Made by a program: the position numbers and the translations under genes. This document shows positions 8,563 through 17,556 of a stretch of DNA of 64,000 bases, one piece after another (the stretch's first letter is position 1; each line of letters opens with the position of its first letter). The notes below the pieces were generated by a model. That model made no database searches and was not told where the DNA came from. It was given only the letters and a program-made list of their open reading frames with translations. The stretch comes from Zymomonas mobilis subsp. pomaceae ATCC 29192 (GTDB taxonomy: Bacteria > Pseudomonadota > Alphaproteobacteria > Sphingomonadales > Sphingomonadaceae): positions 1,403,501-1,467,500 of the forward strand of contig NC_015709.1 in assembly GCF_000218875.1 (NCBI RefSeq), given 5' to 3'.

Positions 8563-9765
8563 ATGACGCGTTTTGATGATCATTTCCAGCAGGCCTTATC
8601 TGACTTATCCCAAAAAGGGCTACGACGGATAACGCAAATCATGCAGCCTCAACAAGGGCCTATGGTTATCAGAATGATTGATAATCGTTTACTTTGTGAC
8701 TTCTCTTCTAATGATTACCTCGGTTTGTCGCACCATCCTCTTTTGAAAGAACGAGCGCAGATATGGACTGAACAAGTGGGGGTAGGCGCTCGCGCTTCTA
8801 GATTGGTTTCAGGTAGCCTGATTTTTCATCAACAAGTCGAAGAAAAAGTTGCACGTTTTAAACGGAAAGAAGCTGCCTTATTATTCCCGTCAGGATGGCA
8901 AGCAAATGCTTCGGTTTTACCGGCTTTATTTCGATTATCTCAAGAACAAACGGGGCATAAAGCGCTTGTTTTTACCGATAGGCTTAATCATGCCAGTTTG
9001 CATCACGGTTGTGCTGCTGCGGGTGCGGGACAGATACGTTTTCGTCATAATGATCTTGTTCATCTGACCGCTTTATTAGAAAAATACCAATCTGAAAAAG
9101 GTTTACGCTTTATAATCACAGAGAGCGTTTTCAGCATGGATGGTGATCAAGCGAATATTATCGGATTGCGCAAGATTGCTGACCAATTCAATGCTTTCCT
9201 TTATCTGGATGAAGCACATGCTACCGGCATCCTAGGGGTAGAGGGGCGTGGGCTTTCTGCCGATCAGCTGGGTGCTGATTTGGTAATGGGGACATTTAGT
9301 AAGGCTTTGGGATGTTTTGGCGCTTATATAGCGGGTTCGCGTGCTGTTTGTGACTGGCTTATTAATAGTTGTTCAGGCTTTATATACAGTACCGCGCTTC
9401 CACCTTCCATGCTTGGCGCTATGGATGCAGCCTTGGATATTGTTCCGACAATGGATATAGAGCGGCATCGCCTTTTAGAAAAGGCAACGTGGTTAAGACA
9501 ACAATTACAGCAAGTCGGACTCGATACAGGATTATCCTCGACACCGATCATTCCTATTATTATCGGTGAGAATAGCAAAACCTTACAAGCTGCTAAATTT
9601 TTGGAAGAAAACGATATTCTTACAATCGCTATTCGACCTCCTACCGTTCCCTCTCATTCAAGCCGTTTACGGATAGCCTTAACCGCTATACATGATGATA
9701 GAATGTTAGAACAACTATGCTCTAGTCTTGTAAAATTAGCATCCTTCTTAACAAGGCAAGTATAA
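8563..9765 (+). CDS. bioF: 8-amino-7-oxononanoate synthase BioF
   Basis: A 400-residue alpha-oxoamine synthase condensing pimeloyl thioester with alanine. Visible motifs are 'FSSNDYLGLSHHP' (about 47-59), 'GVGARASRLVSG' (about 72-83), 'LDEAHATG' (PLP Asp/His) and 'GTFSKALGCFGAY' (PLP Lys). The stop and the next gene's ATG overlap (TAATG at 9763-9767), so bioF and the hydrolase are translated together. First gene of the plus-strand biotin operon. Confidence 0.95.
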   Translation: MTRFDDHFQQALSDLSQKGLRRITQIMQPQQGPMVIRMIDNRLLCDFSSNDYLGLSHHPLLKERAQIWTEQVGVGARASRLVSGSLIFHQQVEEKVARFKRKEAALLFPSGWQANASVLPALFRLSQEQTGHKALVFTDRLNHASLHHGCAAAGAGQIRFRHNDLVHLTALLEKYQSEKGLRFIITESVFSMDGDQANIIGLRKIADQFNAFLYLDEAHATGILGVEGRGLSADQLGADLVMGTFSKALGCFGAYIAGSRAVCDWLINSCSGFIYSTALPPSMLGAMDAALDIVPTMDIERHRLLEKATWLRQQLQQVGLDTGLSSTPIIPIIIGENSKTLQAAKFLEENDILTIAIRPPTVPSHSSRLRIALTAIHDDRMLEQLCSSLVKLASFLTRQV

Positions 9766-10415
9766 TGCAGCCTCCTCGTTTTCTGTTTGTGCATGGCTGG
9801 GGCTTTGATAAAAATTTTTGGAATGCTGTCCGACAAAATTTAGGTGAACATCTCGGATCCAGTCTTGATTTTGGCTATTTTGATAAGGCAAATTTGGACT
9901 ATGATTGGTCTCAACCTTTTATTGCTATCGGTCATTCGCTTGGTTTTTTGTGGCTTTTACAACAACCGCTTTTCGCCTGCAGCGGTCTTATTTCAATCAA
10001 TGGTTTTACACGTTTTTCGGCTTCAGATGATTGGCCCTTGGGCATTCCTAAGAGAATAACGGAACGCATGTTGATAGGCATAAGCCGGAATCCAGCGATA
10101 GTGATTCAGCAGTTCAGGCATCGTCTCAATTATGAGGCTTCTTTGCCGGATGCTTTTAATCTATCTGCTTTAGAAGGCGGCTTACGCCTATTATTAGAAC
10201 AAAATAACCATAGGGTATGTCAGACTTGGTCTGAAAAAATTGCAGCTCTATCGGGCGATGCCGATCCTATCTTACCCGCCGCACTCACAAAAGCGTGCTT
10301 TGCCAAGCCGATAGCGCTTCAATGGCAGAAAGACGGTGGTCATTTATTACCTTTAACGAATCCTAAAATTTGTGCCAATTTTATCCAGCAACAAACCCAA
10401 CGCTTTTTATCATGA
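9765..10415 (+). CDS. BioH-like alpha/beta hydrolase (putative pimeloyl-ACP methyl esterase)
   Basis: A 216-residue alpha/beta-hydrolase. The N-terminal 'FVHGWGFDKNFW' is followed by the nucleophile elbow 'GHSLG' (Ser near residue 60), 'LSGDADPI' (acid) and 'DGGHLLP' (His), so the triad is complete. It lies between bioF and bioC-bioD with start/stop overlaps on both sides. By position and fold it should remove the methyl group that BioC puts on the malonyl/pimeloyl-ACP intermediate, as BioH does in E. coli. It is shorter than typical BioH and could belong to another of the isofunctional families (such as BioG or BioV), so no symbol is given. Confidence 0.8.
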   Translation: MQPPRFLFVHGWGFDKNFWNAVRQNLGEHLGSSLDFGYFDKANLDYDWSQPFIAIGHSLGFLWLLQQPLFACSGLISINGFTRFSASDDWPLGIPKRITERMLIGISRNPAIVIQQFRHRLNYEASLPDAFNLSALEGGLRLLLEQNNHRVCQTWSEKIAALSGDADPILPAALTKACFAKPIALQWQKDGGHLLPLTNPKICANFIQQQTQRFLS

Positions 10416-11833
10416 TATTAACCCGTAAAGAAAAAATCGCGGCCTGTTTTGGGAAGGCTTCTGACTATGATCAGGCCGCCCACATTCAAAAAGAGGTCGC
10501 AAGAAGACTAGCCGGAAAAATTAAAGCTGCTTTTCGCCAGAAGTCTCTCCCCCGTCAAATATTAGAATTTGGTTGTGGCACTGGTTTTTTAACTGAGCAA
10601 TTGGTTAAACTTTTCCCAGAGGCGCATATCAGAGTAACTGATCTTTCCTCAGACATGCTTGATCGAACGAAGGGCCGATTACAGCAATCTGATAGGCGTA
10701 ATTATCTTGATTTTCAGGTCATGGATGGAGAAAATCCACCTAAAGATCAGTTTTACGATCTCATTTGTTCTAGTCTAAGTCTACAATGGTTTACGGATCG
10801 GCGGTCTGCAATGGCAGCGCTTATCCAACAGCTTAATCCTGATGGCCAGTTGATAGTTTCAACTTTATGCCAGAATAGTTTTCAGGAATGGCGCGATCTT
10901 TACGCAGAAGCAGGATTAATCTGTCCACTCCTTGATAATGCGCCGATAGAGGTTTTGGAAACTGACTGGCCCCTATCAGGACAAGGATCATGGCAGAGCG
11001 AAGATATTATTGACTATCCTGAAAGCGGTTTTTCTTTTCTCAAGAATCTTAAGAAAATTGGGGCTTCTTTACCTAAAGAAGGCTCATCGCCCCTTTCGTT
11101 TCACCAATTAAGTCAGCTGTTGAAGCGTTTTGACGAGGAGAAGCCAAAGATAACTTATCAAATAGGATATGGTCTATTCCGTAAAAAAAATCGGTTGGGG
11201 GTTTTTGTTACGGGTACCGATACGGGTATCGGAAAGACTTTTACAGCCGCTTGTCTTGTCAAAGCATGGCAGGCGCGTTACTGGAAACCCATACAAACAG
11301 GGCTGGCTGAGGAGGCAGGAGACAGCGCCACTGTTGCCCAATTGGCCGATTTACCCACAGATCACATCCTACCGCCGGCAGTTGCTTTGTCCGCTCCCTT
11401 GTCGCCGGCTGCCGCCGCCCATTTAGAAAATTACAGTATCAGTAACGATGATTTACGGTTACCAAAAATGGATAACGAGCCTTTGGTTATTGAAGGCGCA
11501 GGCGGATTGATGGTTCCCATCACAGCCGATAAAATGATGATTGATGTGATAAAAGAATATGGCTTTCCCGCTATTTTAGTCGCCAGAAGCGGTTTAGGTA
11601 CTATCAATCATACTCTTCTAAGTTTGGAAGCCCTGCGAAATCGGGATATTCCTATCGCGGGGGTCATTATGTGTGGCGTCCTTGATAAGGCGAATAAACA
11701 GGCTATTGAATTTTATGGAAAGGTGAAAGTAATCGCCGAAATTCCTTTCTTGAATATCATTAATGATCATCAGGTTTCTTTAGTGGCTCAGAAGATACCC
11801 ACCCTTGAAAGTCTGTTGCCGAAGAATAGCTGA
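10412..11833 (+). CDS. Bifunctional BioC-BioD fusion: malonyl-ACP O-methyltransferase and dethiobiotin synthetase
   Basis: The start at 10412 overlaps the previous stop (ATGA), giving 473 residues. Residues 1-258 are a BioC-type methyltransferase: 'FGKASDYDQAAHIQ' near 13-26, the SAM-binding 'LEFGCGTGFL' at 51-60, and 'LSLQWFTD' near 122-129, a BioC signature. From about 262 to the end the sequence is BioD: P-loop 'TGTDTGIGKT' (about 267-276), 'YWKPIQTG' (catalytic Lys) and 'EGAGGLMVPI' (about 362-371). The two domains form one uninterrupted frame with almost no linker. It therefore carries both the step that starts pimelate assembly and the penultimate biotin step. bioB is not in the window. 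Confidence 0.9.
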   Translation: MILTRKEKIAACFGKASDYDQAAHIQKEVARRLAGKIKAAFRQKSLPRQILEFGCGTGFLTEQLVKLFPEAHIRVTDLSSDMLDRTKGRLQQSDRRNYLDFQVMDGENPPKDQFYDLICSSLSLQWFTDRRSAMAALIQQLNPDGQLIVSTLCQNSFQEWRDLYAEAGLICPLLDNAPIEVLETDWPLSGQGSWQSEDIIDYPESGFSFLKNLKKIGASLPKEGSSPLSFHQLSQLLKRFDEEKPKITYQIGYGLFRKKNRLGVFVTGTDTGIGKTFTAACLVKAWQARYWKPIQTGLAEEAGDSATVAQLADLPTDHILPPAVALSAPLSPAAAAHLENYSISNDDLRLPKMDNEPLVIEGAGGLMVPITADKMMIDVIKEYGFPAILVARSGLGTINHTLLSLEALRNRDIPIAGVIMCGVLDKANKQAIEFYGKVKVIAEIPFLNIINDHQVSLVAQKIPTLESLLPKNS

Positions 11834-11868
11834 GGATAATTTTTATATCCTGCATAAAAGGATAGAAC

Positions 11869-12867
11869 ATGGCCGATAATGAAGAGGGTATCTCTGTCCC
11901 ATATAGTTTTGCTAAGGCTAATCAACTCCAAGAAGAGGATGGCATAGGCAGTGAAGAAGAGCAGGGGCATCCTGTTCGTTTATTTATCATGGAATGGGAA
12001 CATCATCTGCGTTTTTCGCTGCGTCGTTCACCCCACAGTATTCGTGCCTATATTGCTACTGCCCATAGGCTAGTCACTTTTCTAGCTCAGCATCGCGGCG
12101 AAATAATTGATAAAGCGGCATTACATACGCTTAATTTAGCAGAAATGCGGGCTTATTTGGCTGAACGGAGACAGAGCGGGCTGGCTAATAATTCGGCATC
12201 CCGCGAAATATCGGCTATTCGCGCTTTTTTAACTTTTGCTGGTGTTGATCCACTTCCTGCTCTCAAAGGGCCTCGTCTTAAAAAAGGGGTGCCTCGCCCT
12301 TTATCACCGCAAGATGCAGTTTCGTTAGCCAAAGAGGTTAGTGAAGACGCCGCCCAACCGTGGATAGAGGCGCGTGATCTGGCTTTATTATTATTACTTT
12401 ATGGATCAGGACTTCGCATCGGAGAGGCTTTAAGCCTTAAGGGGGATCAATTTCCCTTCGGGGCTATTCTCCGAGTAACTGGTAAGCGCTCGAAAACAAG
12501 ATTAGTGCCTTTATTAGAAAAAGTAAGAGCGGCGCTTGAACATTATGTCCAGCTTTGCCCTTTCCCCTTAGCCGCTGAAACACCTTTTTTCTTTGGGGCT
12601 AAAGGAGGTCCTCTATCGGCTGATGTTATCAGAAGAAACGTTAGAAAAGCACGTTACCAACTAGGGTTTGATAATAAGGTAACACCCCATGCTTTACGCC
12701 ATAGTTTCGCTTCACATCTATTAGGGCGGGGTGCCGATCTTCGTAGTTTGCAAGAGCTATTAGGCCATGCCAGTCTATCTTCCACCCAGATATATACCGC
12801 AGTCGATGCGGCACGTTTACTTGATGTATATCGCGCCGCACATCCGCGAGCGGAAAGAGAGCCCTAA
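11869..12867 (+). CDS. xerC: Tyrosine recombinase XerC
   Basis: A 332-residue site-specific recombinase that resolves chromosome dimers at dif with XerD. An N-terminal SAM-like core-binding domain (about 40-125) precedes the catalytic domain. All catalytic residues are visible: R183 ('GSGLRIGEA'), a Lys near 206-209 ('GKRSKT'), H274 and R277 ('HALRHSF'), H300 ('LLGHASL') and Y309 ('TQIYTAVD'). The 'ASLSSTQIYTAVD' ending favours XerC over XerD. An acidic N-terminal extension of about 35 residues is not part of the core fold. It stands 35 bases after bioCD with no phage or integron genes nearby, so it is a housekeeping Xer protein. Confidence 0.9.
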   Translation: MADNEEGISVPYSFAKANQLQEEDGIGSEEEQGHPVRLFIMEWEHHLRFSLRRSPHSIRAYIATAHRLVTFLAQHRGEIIDKAALHTLNLAEMRAYLAERRQSGLANNSASREISAIRAFLTFAGVDPLPALKGPRLKKGVPRPLSPQDAVSLAKEVSEDAAQPWIEARDLALLLLLYGSGLRIGEALSLKGDQFPFGAILRVTGKRSKTRLVPLLEKVRAALEHYVQLCPFPLAAETPFFFGAKGGPLSADVIRRNVRKARYQLGFDNKVTPHALRHSFASHLLGRGADLRSLQELLGHASLSSTQIYTAVDAARLLDVYRAAHPRAEREP

Positions 12868-12929
12868 CCTAAATAGGCATTGTCTATTTTTTGTCTGTTA
12901 TGACTATCTCTTTTTGTAAAAATTTATCG

Positions 12930-13898
12930 TTATTTGTTTTTATTGGCTAATTTAGCTTTTAATTTGGCTTCTATCCGATCCCAAATTAGGCTGGCGACGT
13001 CGCTACCATTAAATCGATCCATAGCAACGATACCTGTCGGGGATGTAACGTTAATTTCGGTCAGATAGCCTGCAATTATATCAATACCGACAAATAACAG
13101 ACCATTCTTTGCTAATTCAGGCCCTAATATTCGACAAATTTCTTTTTCTCTCTGGGTAAGCACAGACGGTTCTGCTGTACCCCCTACGCCTAAATTAGAG
13201 CGAATTTCACCAGCGCTTGGTACACGATTGATCGCCCCTACAACTTCGCCATCAATCAGAACAATGCGCTTATCGCCCTTAACAACGTCGGGGATAAAGG
13301 CTTGCACCATATAAGGCTCGCGCCAGACTTCTCCAAATAGTTCTGATAAAGCGGCGATATTTTTCCCATCTGGACCAATATAAAAAACAGCTGAACCTGC
13401 ATTACCATAAAGAGGTTTTACCACTACTTCATGATGTCGTTCATGAAACAGCCGTAATTGCTTTACATCGCGGGTAATCATTGTCGGCGGCATAAATTGG
13501 GCGAAATCGAGAACATAAAGTTTTTCCGGGGCATTCCTGACAGCGGCCGGATCGTTGACCACCAAGGTCTGTTTAACAATCCGCTCTAGCAAATGCGTCG
13601 CTGTAATATAGGCGAGATCAAAGGGAGGGTCTTGGCGCATTAAAACGACATCGACATCTTTGCCTAAATCAATTTCTTCTTCTGGCCCTGCTTCAAAATG
13701 CATGCCTTGTACGGCTTTCACCACGACAGATCTTGCTTTTGCGACAACGCGGCCTTCGATATAGCTGAGATCAGAAGCCAGATAATGCCATAATTTGAAA
13801 CCACGTTTCTGAGCCGCAAGCATCATGGCAAACGAGGAATCTCCGGCAATCTTAACCGTTTCCAACGGATCCATCTGAATCGCAATTCTAAGATTCAC
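12930..13898 (-). CDS. gshB: Glutathione synthetase
   Basis: A 322-residue ATP-grasp ligase joining gamma-glutamylcysteine and glycine. The N-terminal 'IAIQMDPLETVKIAGDSSFAMM' region is characteristic and 'VLMRQDPPFD' follows near residue 85. 'VVKPLYGNAGSAVF' is the ATP-binding strand-loop, 'VQAFIPDVVKGDKRIVLIDG' lies in the grasp, and 'INVTSPTG' near the C-terminus is the metal and substrate loop. Length is normal. The upstream interval to the next gene also carries the promoter of the divergent nuclease-like gene. Confidence 0.95.
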   Translation of the reverse strand: MNLRIAIQMDPLETVKIAGDSSFAMMLAAQKRGFKLWHYLASDLSYIEGRVVAKARSVVVKAVQGMHFEAGPEEEIDLGKDVDVVLMRQDPPFDLAYITATHLLERIVKQTLVVNDPAAVRNAPEKLYVLDFAQFMPPTMITRDVKQLRLFHERHHEVVVKPLYGNAGSAVFYIGPDGKNIAALSELFGEVWREPYMVQAFIPDVVKGDKRIVLIDGEVVGAINRVPSAGEIRSNLGVGGTAEPSVLTQREKEICRILGPELAKNGLLFVGIDIIAGYLTEINVTSPTGIVAMDRFNGSDVASLIWDRIEAKLKAKLANKNK

Positions 13899-14002
13899 CG
13901 CACACTCCTAAATGAAATTATTATAAAACTTTAAGGTAAAGAGTTGCCTCTCCCTTTCTATTATTTCAAGCTATTAAATGGAAAACCTACAGTTGGTATT
14001 GT

Positions 14003-14031
14003 CTTGGCAAAGTTAACTATTACGATAATAT
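14003..14031 (+). promoter_or_regulatory. Putative promoter of the HTH/nuclease-like gene
   Basis: CTTGGC (14003-14008), a 17-base spacer and TAATAT (14026-14031) form a good sigma-70-type promoter. Transcription would start near 14038, leaving a short leader before the ATG at 14056. Confidence 0.5.
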
Positions 14032-14055
14032 CTCGCGGGGCGCTTTCATTGTACG

Positions 14056-15036
14056 ATGTTTTTGAAAAAGGTGGAAAGTGAACAGGGAATATCCAACAGT
14101 ATGTATGATCACAAAAGAAATAATTCTCTTAAAAAGTTAGCGATAAATTTTTTAAAAGATAATCCCGAAAAAAAATTTACTGCTGAAGAAATTGCCTATG
14201 GGATTTTTAAAAACTTTCCAGATCTCGCTCAAAAAAAGAAGCAGCGAAGCGCTGTCATTCGTACCGATGAGGCCCTCGTTCGACAATGGAGACGCGAAAT
14301 ATACTCTAGACGACTTAACGATCCAAAAATAAAGACTATCGAAGAGCGTCCCCGAAAATATTATTATTCCCTAAAATCAGATAGCGCAGAAGTTGAAGCT
14401 GCCGAATATCAAGATAAAAATATTGTATCTTTCAATAAAATTTCTCAAAATAAAATAAGTGAACAAGATCTTTACCCCAAAATATCATCTTTTCTTAAAG
14501 ATGAACTTAAAGTTTTCTCTAAAAGAATAGATGAAAAACGTTCTTCCAATAAATATGGAATAAAAGGAAATCACTGGCTGCATCCCGATATTGTAGGTTT
14601 GGAAGATCTTGGGGCTGATTGGGATCAGGAGGTTAGAGATTGTGTAAAAGGATATGCGGATAAAAGAACTAAATTATGGTCTTTAGAAGTAAAACTTCTT
14701 ATAAATCGTTCGAATGTCCGAGAAAGCTTTTTTCAGGCAGTTTCTAATTCTTCTTGGGCCAATTGGGGATATTTGGTTGCCGCTGAAATTAATGGGCAGG
14801 ATACAGAAAAAGAATTACGGATATTATCCTCTGCCCATGGCATTGGCTTTATATGGCTTAATGTGGAAAACCCTTTAGAAAGTGAAATTCGTGTTCCCGC
14901 TCGGGAGAAGATCGAGATTGATTGGGACACAGCTAACCGGCTTGCAACTGAAAATAAAGATTTCTGGGAATATATCAAACAGATTAGGCAGTTTTATCAA
15001 ACTGGCGAAGTGCATGATTCTGATTGGGAGGGATAA
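14056..15036 (+). CDS. Orphan HTH (HARE-like) plus PD-(D/E)XK nuclease-like protein, HrgA/COG2958 type
   Basis: A 326-residue protein, visibly more A+T rich and Lys/Asn rich than its neighbours. Residues about 22-106 form a winged-helix-like region ('LKDNPEKKFTAEEIA' ... 'ERPRKYYYSL') like the HARE-HTH domains joined to restriction enzymes. The C-terminal domain has 'HPDIVG' (D178) and 'LEVK' (E211, K213), spaced as in a PD-(D/E)XK nuclease core, then 'SNSSWANWGYLVAAE'. The family is associated with restriction-type nucleases (HrgA in Helicobacter), but no methyltransferase lies nearby. A start at 14101 is an alternative. It has its own promoter and terminator between gshB and ychF, which suggests insertion by transfer. 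Whether it cuts DNA is not shown. Confidence 0.7.
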   Translation: MFLKKVESEQGISNSMYDHKRNNSLKKLAINFLKDNPEKKFTAEEIAYGIFKNFPDLAQKKKQRSAVIRTDEALVRQWRREIYSRRLNDPKIKTIEERPRKYYYSLKSDSAEVEAAEYQDKNIVSFNKISQNKISEQDLYPKISSFLKDELKVFSKRIDEKRSSNKYGIKGNHWLHPDIVGLEDLGADWDQEVRDCVKGYADKRTKLWSLEVKLLINRSNVRESFFQAVSNSSWANWGYLVAAEINGQDTEKELRILSSAHGIGFIWLNVENPLESEIRVPAREKIEIDWDTANRLATENKDFWEYIKQIRQFYQTGEVHDSDWEG

Positions 15037-15048
15037 GCTGAATAGTAA

Positions 15049-15078
15049 AAAGAGCCGCATTTATACGGCTCTTTCATT
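15049..15078. terminator. Bidirectional terminator between nuclease-like gene and ychF
   Basis: A perfect 9-bp stem AAAGAGCCG/CGGCTCTTT (15049-15057 with 15066-15074), flanked by A-rich sequence on the left and CTTTC on the right, lies between the two convergent genes. Confidence 0.7.
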
Positions 15079-15114
15079 AAAACTCTATGGCTTGTAATTA
15101 TGTATTAAGTCTAA

Positions 15115-16215
15115 TTAGACATTAAACCTAAACAGCATAATATCGCCGTCATTGACAATATATTCTTTACCTTCTTGCCGTAATTTACCTGCATCTCTTG
15201 CCCCTGCTTCGCCTTCACAGGCAACATAATCATCAAAGGCGATAGTTTCTGCGCGGATAAATCCTCGTTCAAAATCGGTATGAATAACACCCGCTGCTTG
15301 TGGTGCTTTCGATCCTTTAGTCACTGTCCATGCTCTGGCCTCTTTCGGGCCAACCGTAAAGAAGGTGATCAAATCAAGTAATTCATAACCAGCACGAATA
15401 ATTCGGCCTAAACCGGTTTCTTTCAATCCCAAATCTGACAAAAATGCCGTGCGTTCTTCTGGTTCCATTGTCGCGATTTCAGCCTCAATCGCGGCTGATA
15501 CCGTAACTGCGCGTGAGCCTTCAGCTTTAGCTCGTTCGAAAATTTTAGCTGAGAATTCATTACCTTCCGCCGCCGATCCTTCATCTACATTACAGACATA
15601 TAAAATCGGTTTTGCCGTAATTAGCTGTGCTTGAGCAAAATGACGCTCTTCATCAACATCTTTGGGCTTTGTTAATCTCGCTGGCTTTCCGTCGCGGAGT
15701 AATTCTAAAGCTTGCCCTAAAACACTCGCTGCAGCCTTGGCTTCTTTATCGCCCCCTTGGGCTTTTTTTTGAAGGTTAGGAACACGCTTTTCCAGACTTT
15801 CAAGATCTGCCAGTAATAATTCAGTCTCAATGATTTCGGCATCAGCTAACGGGTCAACCTTACCTTCAACATGGGTAATATCATCATCTTCAAAGCAACG
15901 AAGAACGTGGACAATTGCATCGACTTCACGGATATGACCTAAAAATTGATTACCCAAGCCTTCTCCCTTGGAGGCACCCCGTACTAGACCTGCAATATCG
16001 ACAAAGCCCAACTGTGTTTCGACAATACGTTGAGAATGTGCAATTTTGGCAATTTGATCTAAACGGGGATCTGGAACCGCCACTTGGCCAACATTGGGTT
16101 CAATTGTACAGAAAGGATAATTCGCGGCCTGAGCCGCAGCGGTTTCTGTCAGCGCATTGAACAGGGTTGATTTACCGACATTTGGTAAACCCACAATACC
16201 GCAGCGAAAACCCAT
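15115..16215 (-). CDS. ychF: Redox-regulated ribosome-associated ATPase YchF (OLA1 family)
   Basis: A 366-residue Obg-family P-loop protein. G1 '[15 protein letters not shown]' is at about 8-22 and G3 '[20 protein letters not shown]' at about 73-92. G4 is 'NVDE', the NxxE form that gives YchF its ATP rather than GTP preference. A coiled-coil insert spans about 125-165, and the C-terminal TGS domain ('[12 protein letters not shown]', 'ERGFIRAE') ends in the conserved '[11 protein letters not shown]'. It binds ribosomes and modulates stress responses. It sits upstream of pth on the same strand in reverse reading order (pth-ychF), a common linkage. Confidence 0.97.
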   Translation of the reverse strand: MGFRCGIVGLPNVGKSTLFNALTETAAAQAANYPFCTIEPNVGQVAVPDPRLDQIAKIAHSQRIVETQLGFVDIAGLVRGASKGEGLGNQFLGHIREVDAIVHVLRCFEDDDITHVEGKVDPLADAEIIETELLLADLESLEKRVPNLQKKAQGGDKEAKAAASVLGQALELLRDGKPARLTKPKDVDEERHFAQAQLITAKPILYVCNVDEGSAAEGNEFSAKIFERAKAEGSRAVTVSAAIEAEIATMEPEERTAFLSDLGLKETGLGRIIRAGYELLDLITFFTVGPKEARAWTVTKGSKAPQAAGVIHTDFERGFIRAETIAFDDYVACEGEAGARDAGKLRQEGKEYIVNDGDIMLFRFNV

Positions 16216-16269
16216 GTTTTTATCCTCTTTTCTTTTAGATCCCGCTTAAATTAGCAGAAATAATATAGA

Positions 16270-16848
16270 TTAGGCGCGTGCTTGCTGCCTATATAATGCG
16301 ATTTCACTCATAAAACGGGAATTATCGCCTGCTGCCAACCAGGGTGCTGCCCGACTGATGAACGCCAGCATCAAAGATAGGTCATCCATTTCACATTTGG
16401 CGTAATTACCTAAAACGTAACCATGAACACGTGATTTTTCTCCGGGGTGGCCAATACCCAGACGGACACGCCGGAAAGTTTCACCGATATGAGCGATTGT
16501 GGAACGAAGACCATTATGTCCCGCTGCACCGCCCCCTTTTTTAACTCTTACCTGCATGGGAGCAAGATCTAATTCATCGTGGAAGACGGTTATGTCTTCA
16601 GGGGCGAGTTTGTAAAAACGCATGGCTTCGCCAATGGCTCGTCCACTTTCATTCATAAAAGTGGCAGGCTTTAAGAGAAGGATGCGTTCGCTACCCATTC
16701 TTCCTAAAGCCGCTTCGCCTTGAAAAGCTTTTTTCCAAGGATCGAAATGAGCTTCTTCTGCGATTAAATCGACCGCCATAAAGCCAACATTATGCCGATT
16801 AAGTGCATATTGTGTCCCGGGATTACCAAGACCTGCCCAAATCTGCAT
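16270..16848 (-). CDS. pth: Peptidyl-tRNA hydrolase
   Basis: A 192-residue protein that releases peptides from drop-off peptidyl-tRNAs. The N-terminal 'WAGLGNPGTQYALNRHNVGF' contains the conserved Asn and the catalytic His. 'KPATFMNESG', 'VFHDELDL' (Asp) and 'GGGAAGHNGLRS' complete the active site. Its position between rplY and ychF is the classical rplY-pth-ychF order. Confidence 0.97.
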   Translation of the reverse strand: MQIWAGLGNPGTQYALNRHNVGFMAVDLIAEEAHFDPWKKAFQGEAALGRMGSERILLLKPATFMNESGRAIGEAMRFYKLAPEDITVFHDELDLAPMQVRVKKGGGAAGHNGLRSTIAHIGETFRRVRLGIGHPGEKSRVHGYVLGNYAKCEMDDLSLMLAFISRAAPWLAAGDNSRFMSEIALYRQQARA

Positions 16849-16882
16849 GTCGCTTTATCCTATGATCCTTAGCCTACAGTAA

Positions 16883-16913
16883 AAATACCGCCTGCTCGGA
16901 ATAGAGCAGGCGG
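16883..16913 (-). terminator. rplY intrinsic terminator
   Basis: A perfect 10-bp G+C-rich stem (16888-16897 with 16904-16913, loop of six) is followed on the minus strand by TATTTTTAC. It lies between rplY and pth, so pth must be reached by read-through or its own promoter. Confidence 0.75.
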
Positions 16914-16920
16914 ATAACGC

Positions 16921-17556
16921 TTATTCAGCAGTTTTTTCTTCTGCGGTTGCTTCAGCCTCTTCGGCTTCTTCATTCTCGCTGCTCTTCATACCTGAAGGCG
17001 CAATAATGGTTGCAACAGTGGGCTCATGCTCATCATGTGCTAATTCAACACCAGCTGGCAATTTCAGCTGATTGATATGAATAGAGTCGCCGACTTCAAG
17101 ACCTTCAACCGAAACTTCGATCTGTTCTGGAATATCGGTAGCTTTAACTTTCAGCTTCAACTCATGATGAATAATATTGAGAACACCACCGCGTTTGATG
17201 CCAGGTGATTTTTCTTCATCAACATAAGAAACCGGAATTGCGACCTCGATCATGCTGGTAGCACTGACGCGAAGGAAGTCCACATGTAAAGCCCGATCCG
17301 TTACCGGATGAAACTGAACATCTTTTGGTAAAGTCGGGATTTTCTTACCATCAACGGTAAGGGTCACAACCGAGTTCATAAAATGACCCGTGTTCAACAT
17401 CTTGAACAGGGCAATTTCTTCTACCGTGATAGCAACAGCTGGTGTTTTATCGCCATAAATAACAGCCGGAACAAGACCTTCGCGACGAATAGCACGGGAG
17501 GCTCCCTTGCCAGCCCGGTCGCGTTTTTTAGCCAACAGGTTGAGCGTTTCGCTCAT
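16921..17556 (-). CDS. rplY: 50S ribosomal protein L25, long CTC form
   Basis: The ATG at 17556 is chosen because GGAG lies six bases upstream. An in-frame TTG at 17568 would put that site inside the gene. The product has 211 residues: an N-terminal 5S-rRNA-binding L25 domain ('RAGKGASRAIRREGLVPAVIYG'), a C-terminal TL5/CTC beta domain (about 100-190) and an acidic Glu/Ala tail. This two-domain form is usual outside enterobacteria. It contacts 5S rRNA in the central protuberance. Confidence 0.95.
   Translation of the reverse strand: MSETLNLLAKKRDRAGKGASRAIRREGLVPAVIYGDKTPAVAITVEEIALFKMLNTGHFMNSVVTLTVDGKKIPTLPKDVQFHPVTDRALHVDFLRVSATSMIEVAIPVSYVDEEKSPGIKRGGVLNIIHHELKLKVKATDIPEQIEVSVEGLEVGDSIHINQLKLPAGVELAHDEHEPTVATIIAPSGMKSSENEEAEEAEATAEEKTAE

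Noticed and set aside
11869..12867. Tyrosine recombinase as a sign of an integrated element
   Set aside because: Its text is of the housekeeping XerC kind and no phage, integron or attachment sequence is near.
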